In this document: positions 10,645 to 19,670 of the stretch, in pieces
Numbering within the stretch: position 1 is the first letter of the stretch
How the letters are laid out: each line of letters opens with the position of its first letter
Assembly (NCBI RefSeq): GCF_015070385.1
Contig: NZ_JADCSA010000012.1
Span: 1-64,000 of the forward strand
Length of the DNA: 64,000 nucleotides
Source of the DNA: Nocardioides malaquae
GTDB lineage: Bacteria > Actinomycetota > Actinomycetes > Propionibacteriales > Nocardioidaceae
Reading direction: 5' to 3'
The notes under the pieces: generated by a model
What the model saw: only the letters and a program-made list of their open reading frames with translations
Database searches by the model: none
Told to the model about the DNA's origin: nothing
Made by a program: the position numbers and the translations under genes

Positions 10645-11808
10645 ATGGAGACGGACGTGACCACCCCCCAGGAGATCGATCCGGCGCCGACAGCGGAGCG
10701 CGCCGGGCCGCTGGCCGGCTTCCGCGTCGGCGTCACCGCCGCGCGCAAGGTCGAGGAGCAGATCTCGCTGCTCGAACGCCGCGGCGCCGAGGTGGTCTGG
10801 GGTCCGGCGCTCTCGCTGGAGCCGAACCTCGTCGACGCGGACGCCCTGCGCGCGGCGACCGAGCGGGTCCTCGCGGGGCCCGTCGACCTCTTCCTGGCCA
10901 CGACGGGTGTCGGCATGAAGGCCTGGTTCACCGCCGCCGAGGAGTGGGGCCTGTACGCGCCGCTCATGGAGGCGCTGTCGGGTGCCGAGATCCTCGCGCG
11001 CGGCCCGAAGAGCGTCGGCGTGCTGCGCCGCAACGGTCTGCGCGAGCTCTGGGCGCCCGACTCGGAGTGCTTCGACGACGTGCTCGCGCACCTGCGTGGT
11101 CGTGACCTGACCGGTCGCCGGATCGTGGTGCAGGAGCACGGCCAGGACCTCTCGATGGTGGCCCACGCGCTGCGCCGCCAAGGGGCCGACGTGGAGACGG
11201 TGGCGATCTACCGCGTCGAGCAGGCCGAGGACCCGACGCGGCTCTTCGCGCTCATCGACCGGATCGCCGACGTCTCCCTGGACGCCGTCACCTTCACCGC
11301 CGCGCCCGCGGTGGCCGCCCTGATGGAGGCGGCCGTCTCGGTCGGGCGACGCGACGACGTGGTGAGCGCCTTCCAGTCCGACGTGCTGGCCTGCTGCGTC
11401 GGTCCCGTCGCCGCAGCCGCCTTCGAGCGGTGGGGCGTGCCGACGGTCTACCCCGAGCGCTCGCGCCTCGCGGCGATGGTGCGGCTGCTGGAGACCGAGC
11501 TGCCGCTGCGCCAGCAGGGCCTCGCGCTCTCGCTGGCCACGGGGTCGACCCTGTTGCTGCACGGTGACGCCGTGCTGCTCGACGGGGTGGAGGTACGCCT
11601 CTCCGGCGCGCCGTTGGCCGTGTTGGATGCGCTGGTCACCAACCCGGGCCAGGTGGTGAGCCGGGCCGAGCTGCTGGCGCAGCTGCCCAGCGGCGGCGCG
11701 GGATCGGAGCACGCGGTGGAGATGGCGGTGGCCAGACTGCGCTCCGCGCTGGGCACCCGCGCGGTGCAGACCGTGATCAAGCGCGGCTACCGGCTGGCGG
11801 TGGCGTGA
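10645..11808 (+). CDS. HemD-like protein fused to winged-helix DNA-binding domain (nitrate-cluster regulator)
   Basis: 387 aa. Residues about 20-275 resemble uroporphyrinogen-III synthase (GFRVGVTAARKVEEQ, TTGVGMKAW, VRVxE-type strand ETVAIYRVEQAEDP, TFTAAPAVAALME). The last 100 residues look like an OmpR-type winged helix (LVTNPGQVVSRAELLAQLP, then AVEMAVARLRSALG and VIKRGYRLAV). The same architecture is known in M. tuberculosis Rv0260c next to a CbiX-like gene and narK3, so a regulator of nitrate/nitrite assimilation is the likely role; sensing a tetrapyrrole such as a siroheme precursor is inference. The ATG at 10645 has a weak ribosome site; the GTG at 10657 has GGAG six bases upstream and may be the true start. 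It overlaps the next gene by ATGA. Confidence 0.85.
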   Translation: METDVTTPQEIDPAPTAERAGPLAGFRVGVTAARKVEEQISLLERRGAEVVWGPALSLEPNLVDADALRAATERVLAGPVDLFLATTGVGMKAWFTAAEEWGLYAPLMEALSGAEILARGPKSVGVLRRNGLRELWAPDSECFDDVLAHLRGRDLTGRRIVVQEHGQDLSMVAHALRRQGADVETVAIYRVEQAEDPTRLFALIDRIADVSLDAVTFTAAPAVAALMEAAVSVGRRDDVVSAFQSDVLACCVGPVAAAAFERWGVPTVYPERSRLAAMVRLLETELPLRQQGLALSLATGSTLLLHGDAVLLDGVEVRLSGAPLAVLDALVTNPGQVVSRAELLAQLPSGGAGSEHAVEMAVARLRSALGTRAVQTVIKRGYRLAVA

Positions 11809-12536
11809 TGGACGCCGCCGTCGGTCTCGACACCAGCACCACCACCCTGGGCGCCGGGGTGACGCTGGTGACGGCGGCCCACGGCACCCGGCACGCGCCG
11901 GGCAACGAGGTGGCGCGCCAGCTGACCACCCTGGCCGGTGACCTGCTGGGCGCGCCGTCCCGCGCGGCGTACGTGGAACTCTGCGACCCCCTGCTCGTCG
12001 ACGTGATGGACGAGCTCACCGCACCAGCGGTGGTCGTGCCGCTGCTGCTCTCCACCGGCTTTCACATGCGCACCGACCTGCCCGAGGCGCTGCGCCGGGC
12101 CCGGGTGCCGGTGGCGCTGGCGCCCTCGCTGGGACCGGACCCGCTCCTGGCGCGCACCCAGGTCGCGCGAATGGTCGCTGCGGGCGCCCAGGCCGGCCAG
12201 CCCGTGCTGCTGGTGGCGGCCGGCAGCCGCGACCCGGCCGCGGTCGCCGACCTGGAGCTGGCCCGCGACCACCTCGCCGACGAGTGGGATGGCCCGGTGC
12301 GACTGGCGGCGCTGGCCGGTGACCTGCCGCGGCCGGCCGAGGTCGTACGCCCCGGCGACGCGGTCTCGCCCTACCTGCTGGCCGAGGGCTTCTTCGCCAC
12401 GAAGGTGCGCGAGGAGTGCGCGGAGGCAGCCGTCGTGGCCGAGGTGCTCGGACCGCACCCGTTGCTGGCGGACCTGGTGGCCCGACGGGCGACCGCTGCC
12501 GCCGTCTCTGTGCGGCACCCAGGTGTCACCGGCTGA
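11805..12536 (+). CDS. CbiX/SirB-like sirohydrochlorin chelatase family protein
   Basis: 243 aa with two chelatase-type halves. The first carries the active-site histidine in AAHGTRH (His25), the second VLLVAAGSRDP. The family inserts iron into sirohydrochlorin to make siroheme (SirB) or cobalt (CbiX). Placed directly behind nirB/nirD, whose NirB needs siroheme, iron insertion is the more natural reading, and this is inference from context. Its ATG overlaps the HemD-HTH stop, so it is translated from the same message. The pair matches M. tuberculosis Rv0260c/Rv0259c. Confidence 0.82.
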   Translation: MMDAAVGLDTSTTTLGAGVTLVTAAHGTRHAPGNEVARQLTTLAGDLLGAPSRAAYVELCDPLLVDVMDELTAPAVVVPLLLSTGFHMRTDLPEALRRARVPVALAPSLGPDPLLARTQVARMVAAGAQAGQPVLLVAAGSRDPAAVADLELARDHLADEWDGPVRLAALAGDLPRPAEVVRPGDAVSPYLLAEGFFATKVREECAEAAVVAEVLGPHPLLADLVARRATAAAVSVRHPGVTG

Positions 12537-12569
12537 CACCTGGACGCCGCTCAGGCGATCAGGGAGGGG

Positions 12570-13532
12570 TCACGCGTCGCGCAGGGCAGGCAGCAGGTCG
12601 CCTGCGGCCCACTCCAGGAACTGCTCCTGGTGTCCGCCGCCGACCTGGATCAGGGCGAGGTCGGTGAAGCCGGCCCGACGCCACTCGGCAACCGTGTCGA
12701 CGACGGCGCCCACGTCGTCGCCGCACACGATGGCCTCGGCGACGTCGTCAGGGCGTACGAACTGGCTCGCCCCGGCGAAGCCCGCCGTGCCGGGCAGCTC
12801 GGAGTTGACCTTCCAACCGCCGCCGAACCAGCGGAACTGCTCGTGGGCCCGCTCCACCGCGGCGTCGCGGTCGGTGTCGAAGCAGATCGGCATCTGGCCG
12901 ATCTTGCGGTTGCCCCGACCGCCGGCGGTCGACCAGCGGCTGACGAGGTCGTTGTCGGGAGCTGTGGTGACCATGTGGTCGGCCAGGGGAGCCAGCTGCC
13001 GCACCGACTGCGGGCCGGAGACCGCCGCGGCGATCGGCACGCGGGTCTCGGGCAGGTCCCACAGCTTGGCCGAGTCGACGCGGAAGTGCTTGCCCTCGCG
13101 GGTGACGTAGCCGCCGTCGAAGAGGTCGTTGATGATCTCCAGCGCCTCGACCAGCATCTCGTGGCGCACGTCGACGCTTGGCCACCCGCGCCCGACGACG
13201 TGCTCGTTGAGGTTCTCGCCGGAGCCGACGCCCAGGGTGAAGCGGCCCCCGGAGAGGAGCTGGACGGTCGCAGCCTTCTGCGCGACGACCGCGGGGTGGT
13301 AGCGGAACGTCGGGCACGTCACGTACGTCATCAGCTCGACGCGGCTCGTCACCTGCGTGACCGCGCCCAGCATCGACCAGGCGTAGCCGGAGTGCCCCTG
13401 CTCGTCGAGCCAGGGGAAGTAGTGGTCGCTCATCACCTCGAAGTCGAAGCCCGCCTCCTCGGCGATGCCGGCGTGGCGGACGAGGTCCGGGGGAGAGGCC
13501 TGCTCGGTCATGAGTGTGTACCCGATGCGCAT
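12570..13532 (-). CDS. LLM-class F420-dependent oxidoreductase
   Basis: 320-aa luciferase-like TIM-barrel oxidoreductase. Typical features are MRIGYTL at the start, FEVMSDHYFPW, GYAWSMLGAVTQVTSRVELMTYVTCP, the flavin-contact segment GRFTLGVGSGENLNEHVVG, and AVSGPQSVRQLAPLADHMVT, the pattern of F420-dependent glucose-6-phosphate dehydrogenase-like proteins. F420 as cofactor and the substrate are inferred from the family only. The open frame continues upstream, but the ATG at 13532 gives the family N-terminus and has a GAGG ribosome site; the upstream ATG at 13565 has its SD only 1 base away. It runs opposite to the nitrate cluster and has no operon partner. Confidence 0.88.
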   Translation of the reverse strand: MRIGYTLMTEQASPPDLVRHAGIAEEAGFDFEVMSDHYFPWLDEQGHSGYAWSMLGAVTQVTSRVELMTYVTCPTFRYHPAVVAQKAATVQLLSGGRFTLGVGSGENLNEHVVGRGWPSVDVRHEMLVEALEIINDLFDGGYVTREGKHFRVDSAKLWDLPETRVPIAAAVSGPQSVRQLAPLADHMVTTAPDNDLVSRWSTAGGRGNRKIGQMPICFDTDRDAAVERAHEQFRWFGGGWKVNSELPGTAGFAGASQFVRPDDVAEAIVCGDDVGAVVDTVAEWRRAGFTDLALIQVGGGHQEQFLEWAAGDLLPALRDA

Positions 13533-13685
13533 GGGGGCCTCGTACCCGCGCGGGCTGGCGCCCATGCCTCCCCCCCTTCGCCGAGCCCCTGCCTCGCCGC
13601 GCAAAGGAGGTGGGTTTGGCGCCGGGGAGCGGGGGTAGATCACGTCCGGGACGGGGAGGCGCCCCGTCGAGTTGGAGGAGACACG

Positions 13686-13895
13686 ATGCACCGCGCGGGA
13701 CGTACGTCGGCACGACACCTCGCCACTTCCGTCAGCCTTGCCTCGTCGCTGGCTGCCCTCCACCTCACCGCCGCTGCCTCCCGGGCGGCCGCGGCCGCGC
13801 CCCACCTGCGCCCTGTGCCGCCGCTCTCGCCGGTCGTGCCGCTGCACCCCGTACGTCCTGCGGCGCCGCAGCCGCACGTGCCCGACGCCGCCTGA
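13686..13895 (+). CDS. Small Pro-rich secreted-looking peptide
   Basis: 69 aa, not recognised. The N-terminus has basic residues, then an Ala/Leu/Ser-rich stretch ending in AAASRAAAAAP that looks like a signal peptide with an Ala-x-Ala cleavage region. The rest is a short Pro/Val/His segment (RPVPPLSPVVPLHPVRPAAP). A strong GGAGGAG ribosome site lies 5 bases before the ATG, the best evidence that it is translated. It lies between the divergent LLM gene and a shared terminator. It could be a chance open frame. Confidence 0.4.
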   Translation: MHRAGRTSARHLATSVSLASSLAALHLTAAASRAAAAAPHLRPVPPLSPVVPLHPVRPAAPQPHVPDAA

Positions 13896-13946
13896 CGCCG
13901 GTTCACCCACACGCCACGGCCCACACGCGCCGCGGTTCACATGCGG

Positions 13947-13986
13947 AGAGGGGCTCGCCCCGCCTCACGGCGGGACGAGCCCCTCT
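13947..13986. terminator. Bidirectional terminator between convergent genes
   Basis: Perfect 11-bp outer stem (13947-13957 with 13976-13986) continuing, after one mismatch, into a 6-bp CCCGCC/GGCGGG inner stem with a 4-nt loop. It lies between the end of the small peptide gene (+) and the end of the ABC ATPase gene (-), so it can serve both. Confidence 0.75.
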
Positions 13987-14005
13987 TGCTGTGCGGTGCG
14001 TCCGT

Positions 14006-15739
14006 TCAGGCGCCCAGCTGGATGGAGCCACCGGGGATGGCCTCGAGCAGGCGACGGGTGTACTCCTCGCGCGGGTTGTCGAAGACGTCGCCCACGGGCG
14101 CCTGTTCCACCACGCGTCCGTCCTGCATCACCAGGACGTTGTCGGCGATCTGCCGCACGACCGCCAGGTCGTGGGTGATGAAGAGGTAGCTCAGACCCAG
14201 CTCGGCCTGGAGGTCGTTGAGCAGCTCCAGGATCTGGGCCTGCACCAGCACGTCGAGGGCGGAGACCGCCTCGTCGCAGATGACCACCTCGGGGTCGAGG
14301 GCCAGGGCCCGGGCGATCGCCACACGCTGGCGCTGACCACCCGAGAGCTCACCGGGGTAGCGCGCCATCACCGTCGTGGGCAGCGAGACCTTGTCGAGCA
14401 GGTCGCGGACCTTCGCCTCGCGCTCCTTCTGGCTGCCCACCTTGTGGGTGCGCAGCGGCTCCTCGATCGACTGGTAGATCGAGTAGAGGGGGTCGAGGGA
14501 GGCGTAGGGGTTCTGGAAGACCGGCTGCATCTGGCGACGCAGCTCCAGTTGCTGACGCTTCCCGGTGAGCGACTTGACCTCGACGCCGTCGAAGAGCACC
14601 CGCCCCGACGTCGGCTTCAGCAGGTCGAGCACCATGCGCGCCACCGTCGACTTGCCCGACCCCGACTCGCCCACGATCGCGGTGGTGGTGCCTCGCTTGA
14701 GGGTGAAGGAGACGTCGTCGACGGCCGTGAAGTCGGTCGACTCCCACGGCTTCTTGCCGCGCAGCTTGAAGACCTTCGTCAGGTTCTCCGCCACCACGAT
14801 GTCGGGGCTGCCGGTGCCCAGTCCAGCGGCGCCCTGGGTGACCTCGACGGCGACGCCGGCTGCCACTTCCTGGGCCAGCTCGCGCACGTGGGCGCGGGCC
14901 TTGACGGACTCCAGCCGCTGGGAGGCCAGCGACGGCGCCTTCGAGACCAGGCGCTGGGTGTAGGGGTGCTCCGGGTTCTGCAGGATCTCCAGCGCAGGCC
15001 CGGACTCGACGACGCGCCCGCGATACATCACGACCAGGTGGTCGGCGCGCTCCGCGGCCAGCCCCAGGTCGTGGGTGATGAGCATGACGGCGACGCCCAG
15101 CTCCTCGGTCAGCTCGTCGAGGTGGTCGAGGATCTGCTTCTGCACCGTGACGTCGAGGGCCGAGGTGGGCTCGTCGGCGATCAGGAGCTTGGGCCGGGCA
15201 GCCAGACCCATGGCGATCAGGGCGCGCTGCCGCATGCCACCGGAGAACTCGTGCGGATACTGGCGGGCCCGTCGCTCGGCGTCGGGCAGCCCCGCCTCCT
15301 CCAGCAGCTCGACGACGCGCTGGTCAGCGGCCTTGCCGGTGGCGATGCCGTTGGCGACCAGCGACTCCTTGATCTGGGTGCCGACCTTCCACAGCGGGTT
15401 GAGGTTCGACATCGGGTCCTGGGGCACCAGCCCGATCTGGGAGCCACGCATCGGAGCGACGCGGTTGTGCTTGCTCGAGCAGATCTCTTTGCCCTCGAAG
15501 AGGACCTGGCCACCGGTGACGGTGCCGTTGGAGGGCAGCAGGCCGATGACCGCGTGGGCCAGCGTCGACTTGCCGGAGCCCGACTCGCCGACGATGGCGA
15601 TGGTCTGGCCCGGGTAGATGGTCAGGTTGGCCTGGTCGACCGCGGTGAGGTGCTCCTTGCCGGCGCGGAAGGCGACCTGGAGGTCCTTGACCTCGAGGAG
15701 GGGAGCCTGCGCCTGGGGAGTGCTGGGGGTCGAAGTCAC
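14006..15739 (-). CDS. Oligopeptide-type ABC importer, fused double ATP-binding protein
   Basis: 577 aa made of two complete ABC ATPase domains in one chain, corresponding to DppD and DppF fused. Each half has a Walker A GESGSGKST (first at residues 51-59), an ABC signature (FSGGMRQR; LSGGQRQR), a Walker B region (LLIADEPTSALD; VVICDEAVSALD) and the C-terminal oligopeptide-transporter extension (HPYTQRLVSKAP; EEYTRRLLEAIPGG). The second half reads CDEAVSALD where most family members have DEP. It powers import through the two permeases encoded just upstream, and its ATG overlaps the permease stop. The substrate (di/oligopeptide, nickel or other) cannot be told from the sequence. Confidence 0.92.
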   Translation of the reverse strand: MTSTPSTPQAQAPLLEVKDLQVAFRAGKEHLTAVDQANLTIYPGQTIAIVGESGSGKSTLAHAVIGLLPSNGTVTGGQVLFEGKEICSSKHNRVAPMRGSQIGLVPQDPMSNLNPLWKVGTQIKESLVANGIATGKAADQRVVELLEEAGLPDAERRARQYPHEFSGGMRQRALIAMGLAARPKLLIADEPTSALDVTVQKQILDHLDELTEELGVAVMLITHDLGLAAERADHLVVMYRGRVVESGPALEILQNPEHPYTQRLVSKAPSLASQRLESVKARAHVRELAQEVAAGVAVEVTQGAAGLGTGSPDIVVAENLTKVFKLRGKKPWESTDFTAVDDVSFTLKRGTTTAIVGESGSGKSTVARMVLDLLKPTSGRVLFDGVEVKSLTGKRQQLELRRQMQPVFQNPYASLDPLYSIYQSIEEPLRTHKVGSQKEREAKVRDLLDKVSLPTTVMARYPGELSGGQRQRVAIARALALDPEVVICDEAVSALDVLVQAQILELLNDLQAELGLSYLFITHDLAVVRQIADNVLVMQDGRVVEQAPVGDVFDNPREEYTRRLLEAIPGGSIQLGA

Positions 15740-16707
15740 TTCTTCCTCGCCTTCGGGTCGAGAGCCTCGCGGACCGCTTCACCGAGCAGGATGAAGCCGA
15801 GCACGGTGAGCGCCAGGGCGCCGGCCGGCACGAACATGACCTGGAGGTGCTGGCCCGAGCGGATCTGGTTCTGCGCGGCCGCGATGTCGTTGCCCCACGA
15901 GACCACGTTGCTCGGCAGGCCGAGGCCCAGGAAGGAGAGCGACGACTCGGCGACGATGAAGACACCGAGGGTGATGGTCGTGGTGACGATGACGGGCGCC
16001 AGGGCGTTGGGCACGATGTGGCGACGCAGGTTCTGCATCTTGGTCGCCCCGATCGCGGTGGCGGCGTCGACGAACTCGAGGTTCTTGATCTCGAGCACCG
16101 CGCCACGCATCTGGCGGGTGATCTGCGGCCACGCGAAGAACGCGAGGGCGGCCACGACCACCATCACCGAGCCCCAGAACCCACGGTCGGGGAAGGTGTT
16201 GTTGAGCACCGAGATGGTGACGATGCAGCCCAGCAGCAGCGGGATCGAGAAGAAGATGTCGCTGAAGCGGGAGACCAGCGAGTCGACCCAGCCGCCGTAG
16301 AAGCCGGCGACGGCGCCGGTGACCATGCCCAGGATCGCCGTGATGATCGTGGTCAGCACGCCGACCGTGACCGAGGTGCGCGCGCCGTAGACGGTGCGCG
16401 CCCACACGTCGGCGCCCTGCCGGGTGAAGCCGAACGGATGACCTTCGCGCGACTCGCCGAAGCTCTCGCTCAGAGTGGCGTACTGCGGGTCGGCGGAGGT
16501 GAAGAGCGTCGGGAAGGCGATCATCGTGCCGATGAAGAGCAGGATCACCGAGGCCAGCCAGAAGATCGGCGAGGTGCGCAGCCGCTTCCAGGCCTCCTTC
16601 CACTGGTTCTCCGGCACGGCGTCGACATCGACGGCGTCGATCGCGCGCAGCGGGGTGTCGGTGAGGGGGGCGATGAATCGGTGCTGCCCAGGGCGGGTCT
16701 CAGGCAT
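15736..16707 (-). CDS. Oligopeptide-type ABC importer permease (DppC/OppC family)
   Basis: 323-aa membrane permease. A cytoplasmic N-terminus precedes the first membrane segment (residues about 50-72), an external segment with VWARTVYGARTSV follows, then five further membrane helices. The coupling motif to the ATPase is seen in AATAIGATKMQNLRRHIVPNALAP (EAA-type loop). It overlaps the DppB-type gene by 8 bp and the ATPase by 4 bp, so the three are co-translated. Confidence 0.92.
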   Translation of the reverse strand: MPETRPGQHRFIAPLTDTPLRAIDAVDVDAVPENQWKEAWKRLRTSPIFWLASVILLFIGTMIAFPTLFTSADPQYATLSESFGESREGHPFGFTRQGADVWARTVYGARTSVTVGVLTTIITAILGMVTGAVAGFYGGWVDSLVSRFSDIFFSIPLLLGCIVTISVLNNTFPDRGFWGSVMVVVAALAFFAWPQITRQMRGAVLEIKNLEFVDAATAIGATKMQNLRRHIVPNALAPVIVTTTITLGVFIVAESSLSFLGLGLPSNVVSWGNDIAAAQNQIRSGQHLQVMFVPAGALALTVLGFILLGEAVREALDPKARKK

Positions 16708-17626
16708 AACGGATCCTCGGGTCGAGAAGGGCGTAGACGAGGTCGACGACCAGGCTCGTCAGGACGTAAACCATGACCATGAAGGTCACGATGGCCACGA
16801 CGGTCGAGGTCTCTCCCTTGGCGATGGCCAGGTAGGCGGCGTTGCCGACGCCCGGGATGTTGAAGATGGTCTCGGTGATGATCGCGCCGGCCATCAGCGA
16901 CCCGAGGTTGATGCCCAGGTAGGTGATGACGGGGACCAGCGAGTTGCGCAGCACGTGGCGGCGTACGACCTTGCCCTCGGCGAGGCCCTTGGCCCGGGCC
17001 GTACGCACGTGGTCGGCGCCGAGGTTCTCCGCGACCGAGGTGCGGGTGAGGCGGATCGTGTAGGCGAAGTTGGCGATCGCGAGCACGATGGCCGGGAGGA
17101 TCAGGTCGGTCACCGTCCAGTCGCCACCCACCGTGGGCGAGGTCCAGCGCAGCTTCACCGCGAAGACGAGCTGCATCACGAAGCCGAGCACGAAGATCGG
17201 GATGGCGAGCAGCAGGAGCGAGATGACCAGGGCCGTCGAGTCGAACCAGCCGTTGCGACGCAGGCCGGCGACCGTGCCGAGCACGATGCCGAGGACGGCG
17301 TCGATCAGCAGGGCCATCACCGCGAGCGTCACGGTCACGGGGAAGGCCTCGGCGATGAGCTCGATGACCGGTTGACCGGAGAAGGTCTCGCCGAAGTCGA
17401 GGGTCAGGGCGTTCTTGACGAAGAGCACCCACTGCACGAAGAGCGGGTCGTCGAGGTTGTACTGCGCCGCCAACGCGTCGCGGACCTCGTCGGAGACCGG
17501 CTTGTTGCCGGCGAGGTTGAGGATCGGGTCACCCGGGCGCAGCTTGAGCAGCGAGAAGAGGATCAGCGTCGCGCCGAGGAACACGGGAATGGTCTGCAGC
17601 AATCGTTTGCCGACGTACCACCACAC
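16700..17626 (-). CDS. Oligopeptide-type ABC importer permease (DppB/OppB family)
   Basis: 308-aa membrane permease, six predicted helices. The N-terminal GKRLLQTIPVFLGATLILF is the classical first helix of DppB, and the EAA loop reads RTARAKGLAEGKVVRRHVLRN. The start codon is GTG at 17626. It lies 184 bp downstream of the binding-protein gene, separated by a strong hairpin, so permease expression is likely lower than that of the binding protein. Confidence 0.92.
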   Translation of the reverse strand: MWWYVGKRLLQTIPVFLGATLILFSLLKLRPGDPILNLAGNKPVSDEVRDALAAQYNLDDPLFVQWVLFVKNALTLDFGETFSGQPVIELIAEAFPVTVTLAVMALLIDAVLGIVLGTVAGLRRNGWFDSTALVISLLLLAIPIFVLGFVMQLVFAVKLRWTSPTVGGDWTVTDLILPAIVLAIANFAYTIRLTRTSVAENLGADHVRTARAKGLAEGKVVRRHVLRNSLVPVITYLGINLGSLMAGAIITETIFNIPGVGNAAYLAIAKGETSTVVAIVTFMVMVYVLTSLVVDLVYALLDPRIRYA

Positions 17627-17757
17627 GAGTGGCCTCCTGGGAAGTGGGAAAGCGTGCGAGTCGGGAGGTCTGGCACCGTGGGATGGCCACTGGTCGGCCG
17701 TTGGCTCGTCACGTCGTGGGGGAGGGAGGGGCGGGCCGGTCAGGCCCTGTCACGCGA

Positions 17758-17788
17758 ACGGAGGTGGCCCGGTGTGGGCCACCTCCGT
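17758..17788 (-). terminator. Hairpin between binding-protein gene and permease genes
   Basis: Perfect 13-bp stem (17758-17770 with 17776-17788) with a 5-nt loop, 22 bases after the binding-protein stop codon on the minus strand. As in many ABC operons, it probably reduces read-through from the abundant binding protein into the permease genes. Confidence 0.75.
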
Positions 17789-17810
17789 CCGTCATTCCAG
17801 CGAGACTACG

Positions 17811-19457
17811 TCACTTGGTGAGCTTGTAGTACTCAGGCTTCATCTGCCAGTTGAACTCGAAGCCCTCGAGGTCCGTCGAGGTCACCGCGGTGGCGTTGGA
17901 GTACCACAGCGGGATGGCGGGCAGGTCCTCGAAGAGGATCGACTGCGCCTCGGTGATGAGCTCGTAGCGCTCGTCACCCTGCTCGGAGGCAGCCTCGGTC
18001 ACCAGGCGGTCGAACTCCTTGTTGGAGTAGTCACCGTCGTTGGAGCCGGCACCCGTGCCGTAGAGCGGGCCCAGGTAGTTGAGCATCGACGGGTAGTCAG
18101 CCTGCCACCCCGTGCGGAACGCGGTGCCGATCGAGCGGTCGGTGACCTCCTTGCGGAGCTCGTCGAAGGTCGGGTAGGCCTTCGGGGCGGCGTCGATGTC
18201 GAGGGCGTTCTTGATCTGGTTGGTGATCGCCTCGACGAACTCCTTGTTGCCAGCGCCGTCGTTGTTGTAGGCCACCTCGAACTTGCCGCTCCACGGGGCG
18301 ATGGCGTTGGCCTCGGCCCACAGGGACTTGGCCTCGGCCTCGTCGTACTCCAGCACCTCGTTGCCCGGGACGTCCTCGGTCCAGCCGTCCAGCACCGGGG
18401 AGGTGAAGTCGGACGCAGGCGTACGGATGTTGTTGTAGATCTTCTCGGTGACCTCGGCGCGGTTGATGGCGCGCGAGATGGCGGCGCGGCGGAGCTTGCC
18501 CTCCTCGCCGGAGAAGCCGGGGAGGCTCTCGGGGATGGTCACGGAGGCGAAGGACGAACCGGGCTCGTTGAAGGCCTGGACCGCGTCGTCGTCCTCGAAG
18601 GTGGTCACCGCGCTCGGCGGGACCTGGTCGAGCACGTCGAGGTTGTCGGAGACGACGTCCTGGTAGGCCGCGTCAGCGCCACCACCGGCGTAGAACTTGA
18701 AGACCAGTCCACCGTTCTGCGGCTTCTTGTTGCCCTCGTAGTCCGGGTTCGGCTCCATGGCGATCTGCTTGTTCCGCTCCCAGCCGGAGTCGGTCAGCAT
18801 GTAGGGGCCGTTGCCGATCGGCTTCTCGCCGTACTCCTTGGTGATCTTGCCGTCGTCGCCGAAGGCCACGTCGGGCACCGGGAAGTAGGCGGAGTAACCG
18901 AGGCGCAGCGGGAAGTCGGACTCCGGCTTCTTCAGCGTGATCTCGAAGGTCTTGTCGTCGATGACCTTGAGGCCCGAGATCTCGTCGGCACCCTTGATGG
19001 TGTTGCCGATGTCGTCGGTGCCCTTGATCGGGTAGAAGAAGTAGTTGTTGAGCTGCTTGTTCTCGGCGTTGGCGCCGTAGTTCCAGGCACGCACGAAGGA
19101 CTCGGCGGTCACGTCGGTGCCGTCGGTGAACTTCCAGTCCTTGATCTTCACGGTCCAGACGGTCGAGTCCTCGTTGCCCTCGATCGACTCCGCGACCTCG
19201 TTCTCGATGGAACCGTCCGTGTTGTACGAGACCAGACCGGCGAACAGGTTGTTCAGCGGGTCACCGCCGCCCACTTCGTTGGTGGCCGTCGGGATCAGCG
19301 GGTTCTGCGGGTTGGTGCCGTAGACGGTGATGATGGCGTCGCCGTCGGCGCCACCACCGTTGCCGTCGTTGCTTCCACCACCGCAGGCAGCCAGGGTCAG
19401 GCTGCCGACCGCGACCATGGCCACACTCGCAAGGCGAGTACGCCGAGAGAATCGCAT
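17811..19457 (-). CDS. Oligopeptide-type ABC substrate-binding lipoprotein (family 5)
   Basis: 548 aa, solute-binding protein family 5 (SBP_bac_5). The N-terminus has a lipoprotein signal: basic start MRFSRRTR, hydrophobic run, lipobox LAAC with Cys25, then a Gly/Asn/Asp-rich linker. Family stretches include DGTDVTAESFVRAW, YSAYFPVPD, GNGPYMLTDSGWERNKQI and LRRAAISRAINR. The open frame extends upstream, but the ATG at 19457 sits just after AGGAGGA and before a proper signal peptide. It delivers peptides or similar solutes to the permeases encoded downstream. It is the first gene of the transporter unit. Confidence 0.93.
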   Translation of the reverse strand: MRFSRRTRLASVAMVAVGSLTLAACGGGSNDGNGGGADGDAIITVYGTNPQNPLIPTATNEVGGGDPLNNLFAGLVSYNTDGSIENEVAESIEGNEDSTVWTVKIKDWKFTDGTDVTAESFVRAWNYGANAENKQLNNYFFYPIKGTDDIGNTIKGADEISGLKVIDDKTFEITLKKPESDFPLRLGYSAYFPVPDVAFGDDGKITKEYGEKPIGNGPYMLTDSGWERNKQIAMEPNPDYEGNKKPQNGGLVFKFYAGGGADAAYQDVVSDNLDVLDQVPPSAVTTFEDDDAVQAFNEPGSSFASVTIPESLPGFSGEEGKLRRAAISRAINRAEVTEKIYNNIRTPASDFTSPVLDGWTEDVPGNEVLEYDEAEAKSLWAEANAIAPWSGKFEVAYNNDGAGNKEFVEAITNQIKNALDIDAAPKAYPTFDELRKEVTDRSIGTAFRTGWQADYPSMLNYLGPLYGTGAGSNDGDYSNKEFDRLVTEAASEQGDERYELITEAQSILFEDLPAIPLWYSNATAVTSTDLEGFEFNWQMKPEYYKLTK

Positions 19458-19670
19458 GGGGGTTCCTCCTGTTTGTCTGAGGCGCGCTGGCGCGCGCCTC
19501 ACCATGAGTACCACCGCCCCGAGCCGGCCGAACAGGGTCTGGGGGGCACTCGTAACCAAGTTGTGTCCTAGGTGAGCCCGGACGCGACGGCCCGATGTCA
19601 ACCCCCGGGCTGGGGAATCACCGTGAGATCGGACGCACTCCCCGTGGGGGCGACACACCCACCACACGCG

